Source: Streptomyces bikiniensis (GTDB lineage Bacteria > Actinomycetota > Actinomycetes > Streptomycetales > Streptomycetaceae). Taken from it: a DNA stretch of 64,000 nucleotides. Made by a program: the position numbers and the translations under genes. The stretch spans positions 186,001-250,000 of the forward strand of contig JNWL01000005.1 of assembly GCA_000716465.1 (NCBI GenBank). The letters are read 5' to 3'. Numbering within the stretch: the first letter of the stretch is position 1; every line of letters starts with the position of its first letter. Of the stretch, positions 57,121-64,000 are shown one piece after another. Under the pieces are notes generated by a model. It searched no databases. It worked only from the letters and a program-made list of their open reading frames with translations, and had not been told where the DNA came from.

Positions 57121-57972
57121 TTACGCTTCGATCCTGTTTGCGGATCTCAATCGTGCGAAGCTCCGTGCGAGGAGCCTTGACACGTGCATCTGGGAGACGC
57201 CGAGTTCCTGGCTGATCTGAGACTGGGTCAAGTTGCTGTAGTAACGCAGCATCAGGATCCGCTGCTCCCTTTCGGGCAGTTGTACGAGAAGGTGCCGGAC
57301 CAGGTCCCGGTGCTCCACCCCGGCGAGCGCGGGGTCCTCGTAGCCGAGCCGGTCGAGCAGCCCCGGAAGGCCGTCGCCCTCCTGCGCCGCCTCCAGGGAG
57401 GTGGCGTGGTACGAACGCCCGGCCTCGATGCAGGCGAGCACCTCGTCCTCCCCGATCCGCAGCCGCTCGGCGATCTCGGCGGTGGTGGGGGAGCGTCCAT
57501 GAGCGGTCGTCAGGTCCTCGGTGGCGCCGTTGACCTGGACCCACAGCTCGTGCAGCCGGCGGGGCACGTGCACGGTCCGCACGTTGTCCCGGAAGTAGCG
57601 TTTGATCTCGCCGACGACGGTCGGCATGGCGAACGTCGGGAACTGCACGCCCCGGTCCGGGTCGAAGCGGTCGATGGCGTTGATCAGGCCGATGGTGCCG
57701 ACCTGGACGACGTCCTCCATGGGCTCGTTGCGGGAGCGGAAGCGGGCCGCCGCGTAGCGGACGAGCGGCAGGTTGGCCTCGATGAGGGCCCCGCGCACCC
57801 GGTCGTGCTCGGGGGTGCCCGGCTCCAGCCCCTTGAGCTGGCCGAAGAGGACCTGGGTGAGGGCGCGGGTGTCGGCGCCGCGGGTGCTCTGGGGGCGCGC
57901 GCGGGGGGCCTCAGGGCCGCCTGCCTCGTGCTGGGGCGGGACTTGAGGTGCTGTACTGGCCGGCACGTTCAC
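57121..57972 (-). CDS. sigF: Sporulation sigma factor SigF-like
   Basis: A 283-residue SigB/SigF-type sigma factor close in sequence to its neighbour. Region 2 is [38 protein letters not shown], followed by [19 protein letters not shown]. Region 4 is [41 protein letters not shown]. It starts at GTG 57972 after AAGGGGTGGC, the same 5' arrangement as sigN. SigF of S. coelicolor is required for late spore maturation and wall thickening, and the same role is expected. Confidence 0.88.
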   Translation of the reverse strand: MNVPASTAPQVPPQHEAGGPEAPRARPQSTRGADTRALTQVLFGQLKGLEPGTPEHDRVRGALIEANLPLVRYAAARFRSRNEPMEDVVQVGTIGLINAIDRFDPDRGVQFPTFAMPTVVGEIKRYFRDNVRTVHVPRRLHELWVQVNGATEDLTTAHGRSPTTAEIAERLRIGEDEVLACIEAGRSYHATSLEAAQEGDGLPGLLDRLGYEDPALAGVEHRDLVRHLLVQLPEREQRILMLRYYSNLTQSQISQELGVSQMHVSRLLARSFARLRSANRIEA

Positions 57973-58142
57973 GCCACCCCTTCGGCTGGTCCTGCTGGTC
58001 GACTGGTGTCAACTACGGTCCACTCATCCGTCAAAAGCGGTCATAGCATCACAAGACATGTCCACTGTGTGCAAGCACCCCATAACTACGTGTTGAGGAC
58101 GCGAGGGAGGGGAAGAGAGGGCCGAATGGGGGCCGGAAAGCG

Positions 58143-58175
58143 CGAGGCCCCCCGCCGTGACGGCGGGGGGCCTCG
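58143..58175 (-). terminator. Hairpin terminator after the Dabb gene
   Basis: A perfect 15-bp inverted repeat CGAGGCCCCCCGCCG / CGGCGGGGGGCCTCG with loop TGA. Confidence 0.88.
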
Positions 58176-58189
58176 GTCGTGACCGGGGG

Positions 58190-58483
58190 TCAGAACGCGT
58201 AGTCGGCGATCACCCAGGTGGCGAACTCCCGCCACTGGGCGACACCCGCCTGGTGGGCGGGGTGCTCCAGATAGCGCTGGAGGGCGTCGGTGTCCTCGAC
58301 GGCCGAATTGATGGCGAAGTCGTACGCGATCGGCCGGTCCGTGATGTTCCAGTCGCACTCCCAGAAGCGCAGCTCCGGGATCTGCTCGCCGAGTGCCCGG
58401 AACGCCTCGACGCCCGCGACGACGCGCGGCTCGTCACGGGCGACGCCGTCGTTGAGCTTGAAGAGGACCAGATGGCGGATCAC
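58190..58483 (-). CDS. Dabb-family (stress-responsive alpha/beta barrel) protein
   Basis: A 97-residue dimeric alpha/beta barrel protein: MIRHLVLFKLNDGV at the start, ALGEQIPELRFWECDWN in the middle and the conserved YLEHPAHQAGVAQWREFATWVIADY. Members are stress-induced or act in polyketide cyclisation. With no PKS nearby the stress class is more likely. It starts at GTG 58483 with AGGAG upstream, only nine bases after the small membrane-protein gene, so the two are co-transcribed. Confidence 0.92.
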   Translation of the reverse strand: MIRHLVLFKLNDGVARDEPRVVAGVEAFRALGEQIPELRFWECDWNITDRPIAYDFAINSAVEDTDALQRYLEHPAHQAGVAQWREFATWVIADYAF

Positions 58484-58492
58484 GGAGGGCTC

Positions 58493-58657
58493 CTAATTGA
58501 TGAGTTCGGTCATGAACTCGCCGACTCCCTGGGCGGCGCTGGAAATGCCCTCGAACCCTACCTGGACCAGATCCGCGGCCCGCGCCGGGGACGTGACGAT
58601 CGTGTACAGAACAAAGACCACGATCGCGTACAGCGCGACCTTCTTCGCCTGCGCCAT
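58493..58657 (-). CDS. Small single-span membrane protein, 54 residues
   Basis: ATG 58657 is preceded by GGGGAGGGCGGAA. The protein runs MAQAKKVALYAIVVFVLYTI, then TSPARAADLVQVGFEGISS and a tail ending GVGEFMTELIN. A single N-terminal helix with a possible cleavage site after TSPARA is followed by a conserved helical segment. The same peptide occurs widely in Streptomyces as far as I recall. It lies directly before the Dabb gene, probably in one operon. Function is unknown. Confidence 0.82.
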   Translation of the reverse strand: MAQAKKVALYAIVVFVLYTIVTSPARAADLVQVGFEGISSAAQGVGEFMTELIN

Positions 58658-59010
58658 TTCCGCCCTCCCCTGTTCCCCCGCCGTACGACCGCGCCACTCT
58701 AACCGAGCCTTTACGGACCAAGGGCCCGGAGAACGGGGACTTCTGCCGTCCGCCGGAAGGGTGCCGTGCGCGCAGTATGGATGTCGAGCCCGGAGGACCT
58801 GGCAGGAATCCGAAGGGCTCCGGAACCGGCCCGCACTGCGGGGTCCGCGCCGCGAGGCTTCCCCGACGGCGGCGCGGACTTGAGGGCCCGGTTCTCACCG
58901 GGGGGAGCGGCTTGTCCCCCCGATGCCGCTCCCCCCGACCGACGTCACCTGCCGGAAGGCCCCGTACACCGGTTCCGCGCACCGGTTCCGTACAGCGCCT
59001 CCGTACACGC
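58658..59010. other. Non-coding stretch between the small membrane protein and the tRNA-Ser terminator
   Basis: There is no coding-like frame in this 353-bp region. It must carry the promoter of the small-protein/Dabb unit at its left end. Confidence 0.4.
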
Positions 59011-59044
59011 CGAAGGGCCCGGTTCTGATGAACCGGGCCCTTCG
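59011..59044 (-). terminator. Terminator after tRNA-Ser(CGA)
   Basis: A perfect 14-bp inverted repeat CGAAGGGCCCGGTT / AACCGGGCCCTTCG with a 6-base loop, eight bases past the tRNA 3' end. Confidence 0.9.
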
Positions 59045-59051
59045 ATCGAAG

Positions 59052-59136
59052 CGGTAGCGGAGGGATTTGAACCCTCGGTGAGTTTCCCCACACTCGCTTT
59101 CGAGGCGAGCTCCTTCGGCCGCTCGGACACGCTACC
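59052..59136 (-). tRNA. tRNA-Ser (anticodon CGA)
   Basis: Read on the minus strand, the acceptor GGTAGCG/CGCTACC, anticodon stem with loop CTCGAAA, long variable arm and T-arm GAGGG TTCAAAT CCCTC are present. It is 85 nt long with discriminator G. It is one of three serine tRNA genes in the window. Confidence 0.96.
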
Positions 59137-59224
59137 GAGAGAGAGCTTAGCCGAAACTCGCGCTGCGATGAAATCCGTATCCCGCCGCAGGTCGGAGGGG
59201 GGGGCGGGCCCGTCGGCGAGCGCG

Positions 59225-59749
59225 TCAGCGGTCGCGGAAGAAGGCCGTCAGCTGCCGGGCGCACTCCTCGCCGAGCACGCCGTGGACGACCTCGGGGCGG
59301 TGGTTGAGCCGCCGGTCCCGCACGAGGTCCCAGAGCGAGCCCGCCGCGCCCGCCTTCTCGTCCGGGGCCCCGAACACCACCCGCTCCACCCGGGACTGGA
59401 CCAGGGCGCCCGCGCACATCACGCACGGCTCCAGGGTCACGACCAGCGTGCAGCCCGTCAGGCGCCACTCCCCGGTCGCCGCGGCCGCCCGGCGCAGGGC
59501 GAGCACCTCGGCGTGCGCGGTGGGGTCGCCGGTCGCCTCCCGCTCGTTGTGCGCCCGTGCGAGGACCTCCCCGTCCGGGCCGAGCACGACCGCGCCGACC
59601 GGTACGTCACCGGCCGGCCCGGCCGCGTCCGCCTCGTCGAGGGCGAGCCGCATGGCGTCCCGCCAGGGGTCCCGCAGGGGATCCGGTACGGGGTCGGGGT
59701 TCGGGCCGGGACCGGAGCCGGTCCCGGGAACAGGTACCGCGGGGGCCAC
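59225..59749 (-). CDS. tadA: tRNA(adenine34) deaminase TadA
   Basis: A 174-residue cytidine-deaminase-fold enzyme that converts A34 of tRNA-Arg(ACG) to inosine. The zinc site is visible as DPTAHAEVLALR (His and catalytic Glu) and LEPCVMCAGALVQSRV (two Cys). The first 30 residues are Pro/Gly/Asp-rich and not part of the fold; an internal ATG at residue 33 is a possible start. The GTG overlaps the stop of its upstream partner by one base. The substrate tRNA is encoded at 40810. Confidence 0.94.
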   Translation of the reverse strand: MAPAVPVPGTGSGPGPNPDPVPDPLRDPWRDAMRLALDEADAAGPAGDVPVGAVVLGPDGEVLARAHNEREATGDPTAHAEVLALRRAAAATGEWRLTGCTLVVTLEPCVMCAGALVQSRVERVVFGAPDEKAGAAGSLWDLVRDRRLNHRPEVVHGVLGEECARQLTAFFRDR

Positions 59750-60285
59750 TAGCGGACGGCCTCCAGGACCTCGCCGGCGCCCAGCGCGTCCGCGATCTCC
59801 GCGAGCGCGTCGGTCTCCAGGGCGAGCAGTTCGGCCGGCGGCAGGCCGAGGTCCGCGAGGATCAGCCGGTCGCCCACCGGGGCGGCCGGGACGGCCTCGG
59901 CGGCCACGGAGCCCGCCTCGTCGTCCTCGTCCCCGTCGGCGTCGAGCGGTTCCCCGTCCTCCGTGCCGTCCAGGTCCAGCGACTCCAGCTCGTCGGCCAG
60001 GTCGTCCAGATCGTCACCGAGGATCTCCCGGGTGAGCATCTCCCCGTACGAGGAACGCGCCGCGGCCGCCCCGTCCGAGACGTAGATGCGGGGGTCCTCC
60101 TCCCCTTCGATCCGGACGAGTCCGAACCACGCGTCCTCCTGCTCGATGAAGACGATCACCGTGTCGTCGTCCGAGGCGTCGCGGGCCAGCTCGACCAGAT
60201 CCGACAGGGTCTCCACGTCGTCGAGCTCCGTGTCGCTCGCTTCCCACCCGTCTTCGGTGCGCGCGAGCAGTGCGGCGAAGTACAC
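59749..60285 (-). CDS. tRNA adenosine deaminase-associated protein
   Basis: A 178-residue acidic protein, matching the actinobacterial family always found next to TadA. It begins YFAALLARTEDGWEASDTEL, then EDAWFGLVRIEGEEDPRIYVSDG, and has an acidic linker rich in Asp/Glu (EDGEPLDADGDEDDEAG) before LILADLGLPPAELLALE. GTG 60285 is chosen for the GGGAGAG seven bases before it; GTG 60300 is the alternative. It probably modulates TadA, but its biochemical role is unknown. Confidence 0.85.
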   Translation of the reverse strand: MYFAALLARTEDGWEASDTELDDVETLSDLVELARDASDDDTVIVFIEQEDAWFGLVRIEGEEDPRIYVSDGAAAARSSYGEMLTREILGDDLDDLADELESLDLDGTEDGEPLDADGDEDDEAGSVAAEAVPAAPVGDRLILADLGLPPAELLALETDALAEIADALGAGEVLEAVR

Positions 60286-60600
60286 CTGACTCTCTCCCAC
60301 TGATCAGAGGTGTGACGTTCCGGTGGCGCGGTCCTGAGCCCCGCCCCCTCGGCATCGTGACAGAAACGGCGCCCGCAGGAGAGGTCTTCGGCTCTTGCGT
60401 CGTGCATCAGTCTGAACGTCCCCGCTATCGGGCGGGCGCGCGACCCCGGCGCACTCGGGGGGCGCACGGCCGGGCCCGGCCGGTCGCCGCTGGTCCGGGC
60501 ACGTTTCCGCCGGTCGTACGGCATCCGGCGGGACGCACCCGTACCACCGGCCCCGGAGGCCTCCCGGGCCCCGGCGCGTCCCCGCGCCCCCCGGGTCCCA
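60286..60600. other. Intergenic stretch with promoter of the tadA operon
   Basis: No gene is visible between 60286 and the repeat array at 60601. The tadA operon promoter should lie near 60300-60420. An AT-richer patch with TGATCAGAGG sits near 60301. Confidence 0.4.
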
Positions 60601-60715
60601 CCAGAGGGAGGTCCGCGCCCTCGCCGGCGGAAGGTCCGCGCCCTCACCAGAGGGAGGTTTGCGTCCTCGCCGGCGGAAGATCCACGTCCTCACCAGCGGA
60701 AGGTCCTCATCCGCA
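60601..60715. repeat. 23-bp tandem repeat anchored on a stop codon
   Basis: Five exact-period 23-bp units: 60601-60623, 60624-60646, 60647-60669, 60670-60692 and 60693-60715. The last one encodes the end of the small gene (Thr-Phe-Arg-Trp), with TGA at the unit boundary. Units alternate between CCAGAGGG and CCGGCGGA at their left ends. Confidence 0.93.
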
Positions 60716-60899
60716 TCGCCTGTCGCATCCGGGCGGCCCGGGCGCGCCGGGGTTGCACGCGTTCGCGCAGCGCCTTCGCCTCGTGCAGCTCGCGGAGGAA
60801 CTGGGCGCGGCGCCTGCGCCGCTCCGCGTCGGTCTCCGTCACCGGGCTCCGGGCCGCCCCCTCGGCGGGTCCCTCGGCCGGTCCTTCCAGGTCGGACAT
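60690..60899 (-). CDS. Small conserved basic protein, unknown function
   Basis: A 69-residue protein. The start at ATG 60899 gives MSDLEGPAEGPAEGAARS, then a strongly basic helix ERRRRRAQFLRELHEAKALR and the C-terminus RARAARMRQAMRMRTFRW. I recall this C-terminal signature as common in Streptomyces near upp. It may bind nucleic acid because of its charge, but no function is known. The start lacks a strong ribosome-binding site, and ATG 60938 is possible. The stop codon is inside a tandem repeat. Confidence 0.7.
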   Translation of the reverse strand: MSDLEGPAEGPAEGAARSPVTETDAERRRRRAQFLRELHEAKALRERVQPRRARAARMRQAMRMRTFRW

Positions 60900-60991
60900 C
60901 TGCCACACCACCCCATCACCGGGTCCGTGTGCCCCCACCTTCCCCCAGTGGCGCGGATCGACGCCAGTGCGGGGCGGGCTACTGTTGAGTC

Positions 60992-61627
60992 ATGCGTCTC
61001 CACGTCGTCGACCACCCCCTGGTCGCCCACAAGCTCACCACCCTGCGCGACAAGCGCACGGACTCCGCGACCTTCCGGCGTCTCGCCGACGAGCTGGTCA
61101 CCCTGCTCGCCTACGAGGCCACCCGGGACGTGCGGACCGAGCAGGTCGACATCGAGACCCCGGTCACGACCACGACCGGTGTGAAGCTGTCGCACCCGCG
61201 TCCGCTGGTGGTCCCGATCCTGCGCGCGGGACTCGGCATGCTCGACGGCATGGTCCGGCTGCTCCCGACCGCCGAGGTCGGCTTCCTGGGCATGATCCGC
61301 AACGAGGAGACGCTGGAGGCGTCGACCTACGCCACGCGGATGCCGGAGGACCTCTCGGGCCGCCAGGTGTACGTCCTGGACCCGATGCTGGCGACCGGCG
61401 GCACGCTGGTCGCGGCGATCCGGGAGCTGATCGAGCGCGGCGCGGACGACGTGACCGCGGTGGTGCTCCTCGCCGCCCCGGAGGGCGTCGAGGTCATGGA
61501 GCGCGAGCTGGCGGGCACCCCCGTCACCGTCGTGACGGCCTCGGTCGACGAGCGCCTCAACGAGAACGGCTACATCGTCCCGGGCCTGGGCGACGCGGGC
61601 GACCGCATGTACGGCTCGGCCGAGTAG
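60992..61627 (+). CDS. upp: Uracil phosphoribosyltransferase
   Basis: A 211-residue enzyme that makes UMP from uracil and PRPP in pyrimidine salvage. It begins [20 protein letters not shown]. The PRPP loop is [21 protein letters not shown], the flexible loop includes [13 protein letters not shown], and the C-terminal uracil site is [17 protein letters not shown]. Length and motifs are complete. It is convergent with the LytR_C gene with only four bases between stops. Confidence 0.97.
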   Translation: MRLHVVDHPLVAHKLTTLRDKRTDSATFRRLADELVTLLAYEATRDVRTEQVDIETPVTTTTGVKLSHPRPLVVPILRAGLGMLDGMVRLLPTAEVGFLGMIRNEETLEASTYATRMPEDLSGRQVYVLDPMLATGGTLVAAIRELIERGADDVTAVVLLAAPEGVEVMERELAGTPVTVVTASVDERLNENGYIVPGLGDAGDRMYGSAE

Positions 61628-61631
61628 GCCC

Positions 61632-62261
61632 TCAGCACTTCCCGGTCGGAGCGGGCGCGGGCCTGGTCAGGGCGACCAGGGCCGCGTCCGCCGTCGTCTT
61701 CGGGGACAGGTTCTTGAAGGCGGTCCCGATGATCAGGTCCACGTCCGCCGTCGCCCGCGTGTCCGTCCTGGTCGTGGCGCCCGCGAGCTGGGTGCCGAGG
61801 ACCGGGAAGGCGCCCTTGGCGGCGGCGGGCGCGCCGAGGAGCAGTCCGGCGCCCGGGACCTTCTTGTCGTAGGCGGCGGGCGCGTTCCCGATCTTGCCCA
61901 CCTTGAAGCCGCGTTTCGCCAGCTCGTCGGCCGTCGTCTTGGCGAGGCCGCTGCGCGGGGTCGCGTTGTAGACGTTGACCGTGATCTGCGCGGGCTTGGG
62001 CAGGGCCGCGGCGGCCGGTGCGGTCGGGGCGGGGGCGGGTTTGCAGTCGGTCCGCTTACCGGCCGCCGCCTTCGTGCCCGCGTCGCCGGAGAACACGTCG
62101 ACGAGTTGCAGCGTGCCCCAGCCGGCCGCGCCGAGCACGACCACGGCGGCGGTGGCCGCGAGGACGATCCTGCGCCGGCGGTGGGGGCGGCGCATGCGCG
62201 GGTAGACGTCCCCCGTGATGCGGTACTTTCCGCCCATGCCGGGGGGAGTGAGCATGCTCAT
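61632..62261 (-). CDS. LytR_C domain membrane-anchored protein
   Basis: A 209-residue protein. A basic cytoplasmic N-terminus (about 1-35) is followed by one membrane helix (IVLAATAAVVVLGAAGWG). A short linker with one Cys leads to the LytR cell-envelope C-terminal domain (ITVNVYNATPRSGLAKTTADELAKRGFKVG and VDLIIGTAF). The catalytic LCP domain is absent; such stand-alone LytR_C proteins are common beside actinobacterial cell-wall genes. ATG 62261 is chosen, with ATG 62255 as alternative. It may interact with LCP glycopolymer ligases. Confidence 0.9.
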   Translation of the reverse strand: MSMLTPPGMGGKYRITGDVYPRMRRPHRRRRIVLAATAAVVVLGAAGWGTLQLVDVFSGDAGTKAAAGKRTDCKPAPAPTAPAAAALPKPAQITVNVYNATPRSGLAKTTADELAKRGFKVGKIGNAPAAYDKKVPGAGLLLGAPAAAKGAFPVLGTQLAGATTRTDTRATADVDLIIGTAFKNLSPKTTADAALVALTRPAPAPTGKC

Positions 62262-62396
62262 GAACGCAGCGTAATGCCGCCCGTGGGCGATGCCTACTTG
62301 ATGATCATGTGATCGCGTCCGGATGGGGCGCAACTGACCCCGAAAGGGTCAGCGACCACCCTTCCGGGCGACCGCCCACCGGCCCGGGGAGGGCCG

Positions 62397-62693
62397 TCAG
62401 TCCAGTTCGAGGACGCGGGCGTGCAGCACCTGGCGCTGCTGGAGCGCCGCGCGGACGGCGCGGTGCAGTCCGTCCTCGAGGTAGAGGTCGCCCTGCCACT
62501 TCACGACGTGCGCGAAGAGGTCGCCGTAGAAGGTGGAGTCCTCCGCGAGCAGGGTCTCCAGGTCCAGCTGGCCCTTGGTGGTGACCAGCTGGTCGAGGCG
62601 GACCGGGCGCGGGGCGACGTCCGCCCACTGCCGGGTGCTTTCCCGGCCGTGGTCGGGATACGGCTTTCCGTTTCCGATGCGCTTGAAGATCAC
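62397..62693 (-). CDS. Conserved small protein, annotated in relatives as VapB-like antitoxin
   Basis: A 98-residue protein. It starts MIFKRIGNGKPYPDHGREST, contains VRLDQLVTTKGQLDLETLLAED and ends VQQRQVLHARVLELD-like (ALQQRQVLHARVLELD). Streptomycete relatives are often labelled VapB-family antitoxin, but a ParB/Srx-like fold (LDQLVTTKGQLDLETL, GDLYLEDGLHRAVRA) fits at least as well. No PIN-domain toxin gene is next to it, so a toxin-antitoxin role is doubtful. It is downstream of the M28 gene in the same orientation. Confidence 0.75.
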   Translation of the reverse strand: MIFKRIGNGKPYPDHGRESTRQWADVAPRPVRLDQLVTTKGQLDLETLLAEDSTFYGDLFAHVVKWQGDLYLEDGLHRAVRAALQQRQVLHARVLELD

Positions 62694-62907
62694 ACGGAAA
62701 GCCTACCGGGCGAGCGGCTCCCGGCGCAGCCACGCGCGCCCGGTGGGATGCCTGGGCAAAAGGTGACCAACCGGGAACCGGGTGCTGTCGTGGGTGTGAA
62801 CGAGCCGCCGTCGGCCCCGGCCGGGGGTCCCTCGACGGCCCCGCGCCCGCCCGCCCGCTGTCACCCGGACGGGCTGCCGGGAGGGACGACCCACGGGCGG
62901 AACGGGG

Positions 62908-62958
62908 CGGGGGCCCTCCTCCGGCGACCCGCGACGGTCTGCCGGAGGAGGGCCCCCG
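62908..62958 (-). terminator. Very strong hairpin terminator after the M28 peptidase gene
   Basis: A perfect 18-bp inverted repeat (arms 62908-62925 and 62941-62958) with a 15-base loop, 18 bases beyond the peptidase stop. Confidence 0.9.
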
Positions 62959-62976
62959 AGGGCCGGCCGGCGCCGC

Positions 62977-64000
62977 CTACTCGGTGACCTCGTGGTGGTC
63001 GTCGTGCAGGCCGCCGCCGCTGCCCGCGTCGCCGGTGGTCGGGACGGAGACGACCGGCTTGCGGAGCGAGGAGATGTCGTGGGCGTAGGTGCCCACGGCG
63101 TTGGCGATGACGTCGATGTTGATGTCGAACGCCTTCATGTTGACGTTGCTGAGGTCGTCGCCCTTGGCGTGGTAGTTCACGTCGTACGCGACGCCCGCCT
63201 GGCCGCCGAACTTGGCCGCCTGGCCCGCGGTCTTGATGCCCTCGGCGCCGGTGAAGGTGCCGCCGGAGGGGATGCCGACCTCGATGAACGGGCCGTAGTC
63301 GGAGCGGCCGGTGAAGTCGGTGCCCTCGTGCGGGTGCCCGTTCTTGTCGAGGAACTCGTTGATGTCCCGCTCCAGCTGGGCCGAGCCCGCGGGGCCCGCG
63401 CCCGCGCCGACGCCGTCCGAGTCGTCGCCGTCGTACACGAACAGGCCGTAGTTCGGCGAGGCGATCATGTCGAAGTTGAGGTAGAGCTTGATCTCCTTCT
63501 TGTCGAGCTCCGTGAGGTTCTTCACGTGGTGCTCGGAGCCGAGGAGGCCGTTCTCCTCCGCCGACCACCAGGCGAAGCGGACCTTGTTGCGGACCTTGTC
63601 CTTCGACGCGGCCAGCTTCAGGGCGGCCTGGAGGAGGCCGGCGGAGCCGGAGCCGTTGTCGTTGATGCCGGGACCGGCGGTGACGGAGTCGAGGTGGGAC
63701 CCGAGCACCACGGTGTTGGCGGCGTTGCCGCCCTTGGTCTCCGCGATGACGTTGTTGGTGGAACGTATCTGCTGGAGCTGGCGGATCTCCAGGGAGAGGG
63801 TGACCGGGCCCTTGGCGAGGTCGGCGGCGAGCGCCTTCCCCTCGGCCAGGGTGATGCCGCCGGTGGGGATCTTCCCGGAGGCCGCGTCCCCGAGGGTGCC
63901 GGAGAGGACGCCGTCGGCGTTGTTGTAGATGACGGCGGCGACGGCGCCGGCGGCGGCGGCGTTCTGCTGCTTGACGGCGAAGGCGCAGCCGCCGCGCTGG
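62977..64000 (-). CDS. Secreted M28-family aminopeptidase with PA domain, 5' part outside window
   Basis: The frame is open from the right edge to the stop at 62977 (341 residues visible). The visible N-terminal part is a PA domain (RGGCAFAVKQQNAAAAGAV). The M28 peptidase domain follows, with two-zinc ligands in VVLGSHLDSV, GINDNGSGSAG, WWSAEENGLLGS and NFDMIASPN, and a final His-containing segment (VNYHAKGDD). It resembles S. griseus aminopeptidase, a secreted leucine aminopeptidase. The tail ends in a His-rich LHDDHHEVTE. The signal peptide lies beyond the window. Confidence 0.93.
   Translation of the reverse strand, partial: QRGGCAFAVKQQNAAAAGAVAAVIYNNADGVLSGTLGDAASGKIPTGGITLAEGKALAADLAKGPVTLSLEIRQLQQIRSTNNVIAETKGGNAANTVVLGSHLDSVTAGPGINDNGSGSAGLLQAALKLAASKDKVRNKVRFAWWSAEENGLLGSEHHVKNLTELDKKEIKLYLNFDMIASPNYGLFVYDGDDSDGVGAGAGPAGSAQLERDINEFLDKNGHPHEGTDFTGRSDYGPFIEVGIPSGGTFTGAEGIKTAGQAAKFGGQAGVAYDVNYHAKGDDLSNVNMKAFDINIDVIANAVGTYAHDISSLRKPVVSVPTTGDAGSGGGLHDDHHEVTE

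Overview
The window is a high-GC actinobacterial chromosome segment, almost certainly from a Streptomyces. The evidence is very strong C/G preference at third codon positions, many GTG starts, sporulation-type sigma factors in tandem (sigN/sigF-like), orphan anti-sigma-type ATPases and SpoIIE-type phosphatases, a Tat-exported DyP peroxidase beside Sco/ECuC copper chaperones, and a subtilisin-inhibitor-like secreted protein. A cluster of DnaA boxes and two perfect parS sites place it in the conserved core, probably within a few hundred kb of oriC. Gene order (serS, pheA, dtpA-copper genes, pepP ... sigN, sigF, tadA, upp) matches what I remember of S. coelicolor between about SCO3957 and SCO4044. 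I see no prophage, insertion sequence, CRISPR array or biosynthetic cluster.

Layout. 1-3 kb: an ABC exporter set (ATPase end, permease, ATPase, permease). 3-7.5 kb: a GntR-MFS pair divergent from lipoamide dehydrogenase, then a rhomboid-like protein. 7.7-11.2 kb: HAD hydrolase-serS and pheA, separated by the DnaA-box cluster. 11.3-16.7 kb: a five-gene copper/peroxidase operon (ycnI, sco, ecuC, copCD, dtpA). 16.9-25.8 kb: membrane protein, two RsbW-like ATPases, pepP, a GAF-PP2C phosphatase, a Prim-Pol-like protein, a small secreted protein and a SEC-C protein. 26-28.6 kb: GDPD and an HtrA-type protease. 28.7-41 kb: tRNA-Ser(UGA), a proline/glutamine-rich protein, macrodomain protein, a 26-codon small ORF, a DUF1906 protein, an ECF sigma factor, an acyl-CoA ligase, a 1.3-kb-residue degenerate PAS/kinase/receiver protein, an SSI-like inhibitor, tRNA-Ser(GCU) and tRNA-Arg(ACG). 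41-44.5 kb: PH-domain, Bro-N, DUF2797 and amidohydrolase genes, ending in two parS sites. 44.6-50.5 kb: a tightly overlapping operon of response regulator, histidine kinase, GT2-GtrA protein and GT39-type transferase. 50.6-55.2 kb: two drug-efflux MFS genes, each with its own TetR or MarR regulator and visible operators. 55.3-64 kb: small membrane protein, sigN, sigF, Dabb protein, a 54-residue membrane protein, tRNA-Ser(CGA), tadA and partner, upp, LytR_C protein, a VapB-like orphan and a truncated M28 aminopeptidase.

Two non-genic patterns stand out. First, the DnaA boxes and parS sites suggest the segment takes part in replication control and chromosome segregation. Second, many short tandem repeats (9-36 bp units) sit at gene ends. 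In three cases the repeat unit contains the gene's own last codons and stop codon, copied downstream several times.
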